A stretch of DNA of 26,680 bases from Amphritea sp. Lineage in GTDB: Bacteria; Pseudomonadota; Gammaproteobacteria; Pseudomonadales; Nitrincolaceae. The notes under the pieces are model-generated. The model saw nothing but the letters and a program-made list of their open reading frames with translations. It did no database searches and was not told the DNA's origin. Of this stretch, positions 22,521 to 26,680 are shown one piece after another (the stretch's first letter is position 1; each line of letters begins with the position of its first letter). A program made the translations under genes and the position numbers. Location: assembly GCA_024679635.1 (NCBI GenBank), contig JAIBDA010000004.1, positions 1 through 26,680 of the forward strand, given 5' to 3'.

Positions 22521-23216
22521 ATGACGTCGGGTAAACGCGTTCTGATTGTTGACGATGAGGCACCGATTCGCGAAATGATCGCTGTTGCTCTCGAAATGGC
22601 TGGCTATGAATGTCTGGAAGCAGATTCGGCTCAGTCAGCACATCCAATGATCGTTGACAGTCTCCCAGATATGATTCTGTTAGATTGGATGATGCCAGGT
22701 ATCAGTGGCATTGAGTTTGCGCGTCGTTTACGCAAGGACGAGATGACCGCAGATATTCCGATCATTATGCTAACAGCCAAAACTGATGAAGATAACAAGA
22801 TTCAAGGTCTGGAAACCGGCATTGATGATTATATCACTAAGCCCTTTTCTCCCCGTGAATTAGTTGCCCGCCTGAAAACAGTACTGCGTCGGACAACCCC
22901 AAAAGGGATAGAGGAACCTATTACGGTTGATGGATTAACACTGGACCCTGTCTCCCACCGGGTCAGCTCTGAATTGAAGCCGCTGGAGTTGGGCCCTACT
23001 GAGTTTCGTCTGCTACAGTTCTTTATGACTCACCAGGATCGTGCCTATACTCGCAGCCAGCTGCTAGATCTGGTGTGGGGTGGTAACGTCTATGTTGAAG
23101 AGCGAACTGTAGATGTTCATATCCGCCGCCTGCGTAAAGCGTTAGGCGACCGTCACGACTACCTGATACAAACCGTGCGCGGTACTGGTTACCGCTTCTC
23201 TTCTCAAGCGGCCTGA
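22521..23216 (+). CDS. phoB: Phosphate regulon response regulator PhoB
   Basis: OmpR-family transcription factor that binds Pho boxes when phosphorylated by PhoR. Seen: 231 residues. The receiver domain (1 to about 125) has the acidic pair D11-D12, phospho-acceptor D55 (LLDWMMPG), T85 and K107 (TKPF). The winged-helix DNA-binding domain follows (about 130-228), with [14 protein letters not shown], the recognition helix around [17 protein letters not shown], and the wing TVRGTGYRF. Ribosome site GAGGTGATAGG, spacing normal. Its own Pho box lies 52 bases upstream. phoR starts 9 bases after the stop. Confidence 0.96.
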   Translation: MTSGKRVLIVDDEAPIREMIAVALEMAGYECLEADSAQSAHPMIVDSLPDMILLDWMMPGISGIEFARRLRKDEMTADIPIIMLTAKTDEDNKIQGLETGIDDYITKPFSPRELVARLKTVLRRTTPKGIEEPITVDGLTLDPVSHRVSSELKPLELGPTEFRLLQFFMTHQDRAYTRSQLLDLVWGGNVYVEERTVDVHIRRLRKALGDRHDYLIQTVRGTGYRFSSQAA

Positions 23217-23225
23217 GATTAATAG

Positions 23226-24542
23226 ATGTATAACTCCAGTCACTCGATAGCCAGCAACCTATTTTTAACAGTAGTGGTTGGTTTTCTGATGGGTCTTATC
23301 ATCGGTTACCCGGGCTGGACGCTATCCATTACCCTGATTATCTGGGGGTTGTATCAGATCAAGCAGTTTAACCGACTGCAACAGTGGTTGATGAGTAATG
23401 ATCGAACCCGTGTTCCCGAAAGCCAGGGCTATTGGGGCGAGCTCTTTGATGAATTATCCCGAGATCAGAAAAGACAGCAGCAACGTACTCTGTCGTTACG
23501 TAATGTGATTCATCGGTTCCAACAGTCTTCCGCCGCGCTTAGCGATGCCATCGTCATTATAGATGGTCAAAACCATTTAGAATGGTGGAACCGAGCCGCT
23601 GAAAGCCTGCTGGGCATGAAGGTCCAAACCGACCGGGGACGCTCTGTCATGAACCTCCTGCGGGACCCCCGTTTTGTCCGTTACTATCGCAAAGGACTGT
23701 ATGAAGATCCGCTGGAGCTAACTTCTCCGATACAGAGTGACATTGTGCTGGAGTATCGAATCACTCGTTTTGGTGCAGGTGATCGCATTCTGGTGGCCCG
23801 TGACATTACCCGCCTCAAACAACTCGAACAGACTCGTCAGGATTTCGTTGCCAACGCCTCCCACGAGCTGCGTACACCACTTACCGTAATTCGCGGATAC
23901 CTTGAGACCTTTCTTGATCAGGAGCTACCAAAACCTCTGCAGCGCGCTCTGAGCCAGATGGCAAGTCAGTCCAAACGGATGGAAAACCTAGTGTCTGACC
24001 TCTTACTATTATCACGACTAGAGGCCAGTGCTCATGTTTCCGATGAACTACCCATACCGCTCCACTCGATAATCGATCGAATTCAGGAAGACGGCCTGGC
24101 CCTGGGCACGGATAAACACCAGACAATCAGTGCTGATCTACAAACAGAATCAACTTTGCTAGGCCAGGAATCTGAGATCTACGGTGCCATTTCCAACCTG
24201 GTATTTAATGCCGTTCGCTACACGCCTGCCGGAGGTCACATCAAACTACGCTGGTGGACTGATAAAAAAGGTGGCCACTTCTCGGTACAGGATAACGGTA
24301 CGGGGATTGACAGTATTCACCTGCCACGACTGCAAGAACGCTTTTATCGGGTCGATGAAAGCAGGTCATCTGACAGCGGTGGCACGGGACTTGGTCTCGC
24401 CATCGTTAAGCATGTCATGCTGCGCCACGGCGGCCGGTTAACCATAAATAGTCAGCTAGGAAAAGGAAGTACTTTTACCTGCCACTTCCCTTCCGATCTG
24501 GTGATCCCTACCCCGCAAGAAGAACAGACAGAAGAGGAATAA
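23226..24542 (+). CDS. phoR: Phosphate regulon sensor kinase PhoR
   Basis: Membrane histidine kinase that phosphorylates PhoB and is restrained by PstSCAB-PhoU when phosphate is ample. Seen: 438 residues. Two short membrane segments at the N-terminus (about 10-27 and 29-46) have almost no periplasmic loop, as usual for PhoR. A charged linker follows, then a PAS domain (about 100-195), the H-box ASHELRTPLT with His213, the N-box NLVFNAVRYTP, and the ATP-lid motifs DNGTGI, ERFYRVDESRSSDSGGTGLGL. The lack of a periplasmic domain fits signalling through PhoU and not direct phosphate binding. It is 9 bases from phoB, and the stop codon overlaps the terminator. Confidence 0.96.
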   Translation: MYNSSHSIASNLFLTVVVGFLMGLIIGYPGWTLSITLIIWGLYQIKQFNRLQQWLMSNDRTRVPESQGYWGELFDELSRDQKRQQQRTLSLRNVIHRFQQSSAALSDAIVIIDGQNHLEWWNRAAESLLGMKVQTDRGRSVMNLLRDPRFVRYYRKGLYEDPLELTSPIQSDIVLEYRITRFGAGDRILVARDITRLKQLEQTRQDFVANASHELRTPLTVIRGYLETFLDQELPKPLQRALSQMASQSKRMENLVSDLLLLSRLEASAHVSDELPIPLHSIIDRIQEDGLALGTDKHQTISADLQTESTLLGQESEIYGAISNLVFNAVRYTPAGGHIKLRWWTDKKGGHFSVQDNGTGIDSIHLPRLQERFYRVDESRSSDSGGTGLGLAIVKHVMLRHGGRLTINSQLGKGSTFTCHFPSDLVIPTPQEEQTEEE

Positions 24543-24567
24543 AAAACGCACCCGAAGTGCGTTTTTT
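24541..24567. terminator. Bidirectional terminator between phoR and cysZ
   Basis: ACGCAC (24546-24551), loop CCGAA, GTGCGT (24557-24562), with an A-run before and T-run after. It works in both directions, for phoR (plus) and cysZ (minus, stop at 24585), and overlaps the phoR stop codon. Confidence 0.9.
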
Positions 24568-24584
24568 TAACCCTAAGTCGGTGA

Positions 24585-25370
24585 TCACTTATGCTCTATT
24601 TGATCCTGATGGAAAGTCAAATCAATCTCAGTATCACCGGTATACTCTTCCACCCAAAAGATAGTCGCCCCGATTACCGCGGCCGGCATCACCAGTAAGT
24701 TCACCAGCGGTATCATCATACCAATTGACACTAAACCGCCAAAGCCAAGTGAAGTCAGCCGGCGCTGCTTAAGGGAGTCTTTCATATCCCGAAAACTGAC
24801 TTTGTTATTATCCATTGGGTAATCGCAATACTGTATCGCCATCATCCAACAACCAAAGAGAAACAGGAGAATCGGCGCCAACATGCCCAGTACCGGGATA
24901 AAGGCGAGGATCAGCAGAAACAGCAAGCGAGGCAGATAGTAGAACAGCTTAGATAGTTCACGGGCAACCGTTCGAGGAATCAGCGCCACAATCTCTTTCC
25001 ACCCTGCATCGGTCACAGTAACACCACGCAAACGCTGCTCAACCTTCTCTGACAAAATACCATTGAAAGGTGCTGCGATAATATTGGCCACCACGCTGAA
25101 ACTGTAATACACCGTAATGAGTACCAAAGCAGCCACTAATGGCCAGAGAAGGTAACGTAAAAACTGTAACCAGTCCCAGTCGGGTAAAATAGAACTCAAC
25201 AGATAATCTATCCAGTAGCCCATCTGGTCAAACAGTAACCAGATTGCCCCGCTAAACAAACATACATTGATCAACAACGGCACCAACACAAAGTGTCTAA
25301 TGCCCTTTTCTGGCAACATTGCCAGGCCGCGCATGAAAAAACCTGCGCCACGGAACGGATTTCCTTTCAT
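24585..25370 (-). CDS. cysZ: Sulfate transporter CysZ (EI24/CysZ family)
   Basis: Inner-membrane protein that imports sulfate for cysteine synthesis. Seen: 261 residues, close to E. coli CysZ, with about four strong hydrophobic regions (around 25-50, 68-100, 150-180, 210-240). N-terminal GAGFFMRGLAMLPEKGIRHFVLVPLLIN matches the family start, and the conserved SFSVVANIIAAPFNGILSEKVE and C-terminal LVSIGMMIPLVNLLVMPAAVIGATIFW (NLxVMPxAVxGAT) are diagnostic. A good ribosome site is GAGGA 5 bases before ATG. It is downstream of a small membrane-protein gene, 24 bases apart, probably one transcript. No adjacent cys genes are seen. Confidence 0.88.
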   Translation of the reverse strand: MKGNPFRGAGFFMRGLAMLPEKGIRHFVLVPLLINVCLFSGAIWLLFDQMGYWIDYLLSSILPDWDWLQFLRYLLWPLVAALVLITVYYSFSVVANIIAAPFNGILSEKVEQRLRGVTVTDAGWKEIVALIPRTVARELSKLFYYLPRLLFLLILAFIPVLGMLAPILLFLFGCWMMAIQYCDYPMDNNKVSFRDMKDSLKQRRLTSLGFGGLVSIGMMIPLVNLLVMPAAVIGATIFWVEEYTGDTEIDLTFHQDQIEHK

Positions 25371-25394
25371 CTGGTCCTCAGTAAAATATTTGGG

Positions 25395-25619
25395 TCAGCC
25401 GACAAAGTGATTATAAAAACGTAAAACAACAGCCAGCAACATCATGGTCAGACCGCTTCGGTTAATCATGAATTCCCGCTTAGTAAAGCTAATTGTTGCC
25501 TGCCAGAACACCAGCACCGACTTGATATCCTGGGTTCGTACTACATAGAGTATCAGCGAGACGATAAATACACCAAGACCGACCATCATTAACAGCTGTT
25601 CTGCTACTTCAAGATACAT
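25395..25619 (-). CDS. Small two-span membrane protein
   Basis: Not recognised by family. Seen: 74 residues from ATG at 25619 with a GGTGATGG site. A hydrophobic segment at about 8-27 (LLMMVGLGVFIVSLILYVV) is followed by a short basic/polar loop with TKREFMINRSG, then a second hydrophobic segment at about 55-66 (LTMMLLAVVLRFY). It is in the same direction as cysZ and 24 bases upstream of it, so probably cotranscribed. It may be an accessory of CysZ or an independent membrane protein; nothing in the sequence decides. Confidence 0.65.
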   Translation of the reverse strand: MYLEVAEQLLMMVGLGVFIVSLILYVVRTQDIKSVLVFWQATISFTKREFMINRSGLTMMLLAVVLRFYNHFVG

Positions 25620-25747
25620 TTACCCATCACCCTAAATTATTTTTAAGGCCCTAAGATTAACAGAAATAGTAGGCATTAGTGGCTGGTTTAGCCTATAACT
25701 TTATGTGAACATGCAGCCTCACGTTTTCTCTGCACCGGAGTCCATTT

Positions 25748-26680
25748 ATGAAAGCCATCTCTATACATCAGTTTGGCGGCCTTGAAGAGCTAACCTACAG
25801 CACTCAGCCTAAACCCCAGCTAAATTCCGGTGACGTTCTAATCAAAACGACCGCTGCTGGCGTTAATCCAATCGACTGGAAAACCTGTTCAGGTGGTGGT
25901 GCAAGTGGCTTTATTAATGAGATGCCCTTTATTCCCGGCTGGGAGTTTTCCGGCATTATTGCCGATGCCGGCGATACAAATTTTGAAGCAGGCCAGGCGG
26001 TTTTCGGCATGATTCGCTTTCCACAACCTGCGGGTTGCTATGCCGAATATATCGCAGCGCCAGCAGCACAAATTGCCCGACTGCCCGATGCGATCGATCT
26101 GACCATCGCTGGCGGCCTTCCCACCGCCAGCCTGACAGCCTGGCAGGCTCTGTTCGACAAAGGAGGGCTGAAATCGGGACAGAAGGTTCTGATACTGGGA
26201 GCAGCCGGAGGGGTAGGCCACCTTGCTGTACAGCTGGCAAAATGGACAGGAGCCCATGTTACCGGTACCGCATCAGTACATAATCACGAGTTTCTGGCGA
26301 CTCTGGGCTGTGAACACACCATTGACTACCATACCCAGAATATTACCGATCATGTCAGCAACATTGATCTGATTATTGACTGTATTGGTGGTGAAACCGC
26401 GATTGAAGCCTTACCTTGCCTGACCATTGATGGCGTAATTGTGACGATACCATCGGTCACAAAAGAGCAGGTAGTTGCAGCAGGGGCTGCCCAGCGACGC
26501 CGGGTAGAAACTATTCTTTGTGAACCCTCCGCTGAACAGCTTAGTCAGATAGCTCAACTCGTTGCCGATGAACAACTAGTGCTGCACACAACCGAAACCT
26601 TTCCGGCGGAAAAAGCAGCAGAAGCATTTGAACTCAGCCAGAGTGGCCATGTCTGCGGCAAACTGATTCTAACATTTAAC
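25748..26680 (+). CDS. MDR-family NAD(P)-dependent alcohol dehydrogenase / quinone oxidoreductase (open at the window end)
   Basis: Probable NADPH-dependent reductase of quinones or enones; substrate unknown. Seen: ATG at 25748 with CGGAG 7 bases before it, and 311 codons to the window edge without a stop. The end GKLILTFN looks like the family C-terminus, so nearly the whole protein is present. The GroES-like N-terminal domain begins MKAISIHQFGGLEELTYSTQ with AAGVNPIDWK and FIPGWEFSGII. The Rossmann domain has the nucleotide loop LGAAGGVGHLAVQLAKWTGA (about 150-169). The catalytic-zinc and structural-zinc cysteine sets are absent, pointing to the zinc-free QOR-like branch. It is divergent from the small membrane-protein gene. 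Confidence 0.85.
   Translation, partial: MKAISIHQFGGLEELTYSTQPKPQLNSGDVLIKTTAAGVNPIDWKTCSGGGASGFINEMPFIPGWEFSGIIADAGDTNFEAGQAVFGMIRFPQPAGCYAEYIAAPAAQIARLPDAIDLTIAGGLPTASLTAWQALFDKGGLKSGQKVLILGAAGGVGHLAVQLAKWTGAHVTGTASVHNHEFLATLGCEHTIDYHTQNITDHVSNIDLIIDCIGGETAIEALPCLTIDGVIVTIPSVTKEQVVAAGAAQRRRVETILCEPSAEQLSQIAQLVADEQLVLHTTETFPAEKAAEAFELSQSGHVCGKLILTFN

Noticed and set aside
25804..26257. Overlapping minus-strand open frames within the final gene
   Set aside because: The plus strand encodes an intact MDR-type protein with clear motifs and a ribosome site; the minus frames are shadows.
1..26680. CRISPR array, integrase, transposase, tRNA or rRNA genes
   Set aside because: No regularly spaced repeats, recombinase motifs or RNA-gene signatures were seen on either strand.

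Overview
The window reads as a gammaproteobacterial chromosome segment, most likely from a marine Oceanospirillales/Oceanospirillaceae-type bacterium. The evidence is gene content and order: dsbA - cytochrome c4 - engB - polA - DUF2782 - thrB and ubiC - ubiA - phoB - phoR both match pseudomonad-type synteny, while the proteins are not Pseudomonas-identical. It is almost entirely core chromosome. No phage, plasmid, CRISPR, rRNA or tRNA signal was seen, and no gene-free stretch exceeds 300 bases.

Layout. 1-5.5 kb: the 5' end of a probable diguanylate cyclase gene (minus), dsbA (minus), cytochrome c4 (minus), engB (plus), then polA (minus) facing engB. Between engB and polA lies a strong candidate small RNA on the minus strand. 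It sits at the position of enteric Spot 42 and pseudomonad ErsA and has a sigma-E/AlgU-like promoter and an intrinsic terminator. 5.6-9.4 kb: a DUF2782 periplasmic protein, homoserine kinase thrB, a 162-bp inverted-repeat-bounded element that overlaps the thrB stop, and uvrD. 9.4-11.1 kb: a fused SpmA/SpmB-like membrane protein facing a YciA-like thioesterase. 11.2-18.2 kb: the phosphate-uptake block pstS, pstC, pstA, pstB, phoU. 18.2-20.3 kb: an unrecognised small gene and an unusual diguanylate cyclase with an N-terminal thioredoxin-fold domain. 20.3-22.4 kb: a DUF1415 gene (minus) and ubiC-ubiA for ubiquinone synthesis. 22.4-24.6 kb: phoB-phoR. 24.6-25.6 kb: cysZ with a small membrane-protein gene (minus). 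25.7 kb to the end: a zinc-free MDR/quinone-oxidoreductase-type gene open to the window edge.

How it works together. PhoR/PhoB sense and respond to low phosphate, PstSCAB imports phosphate, and PhoU links transporter state to PhoR. Three near-consensus Pho boxes, each two 11-bp units followed 6 bases later by a -10 element, lie upstream of pstS, pstC and phoB. pstS is closed by a strong terminator and pstCAB-phoU has its own Pho box, so binding protein and transporter can be produced in different amounts from one regulon.

Most unusual features: (i) the candidate sRNA downstream of polA; (ii) the CPFS-thioredoxin-fold / degenerate receiver / GGEEF fusion; (iii) a partial, in-frame duplication of the 3' end of pstA that forms a 25-codon ORF ending in the same residues as PstA; (iv) the hairpin/MITE-like element at the end of thrB.
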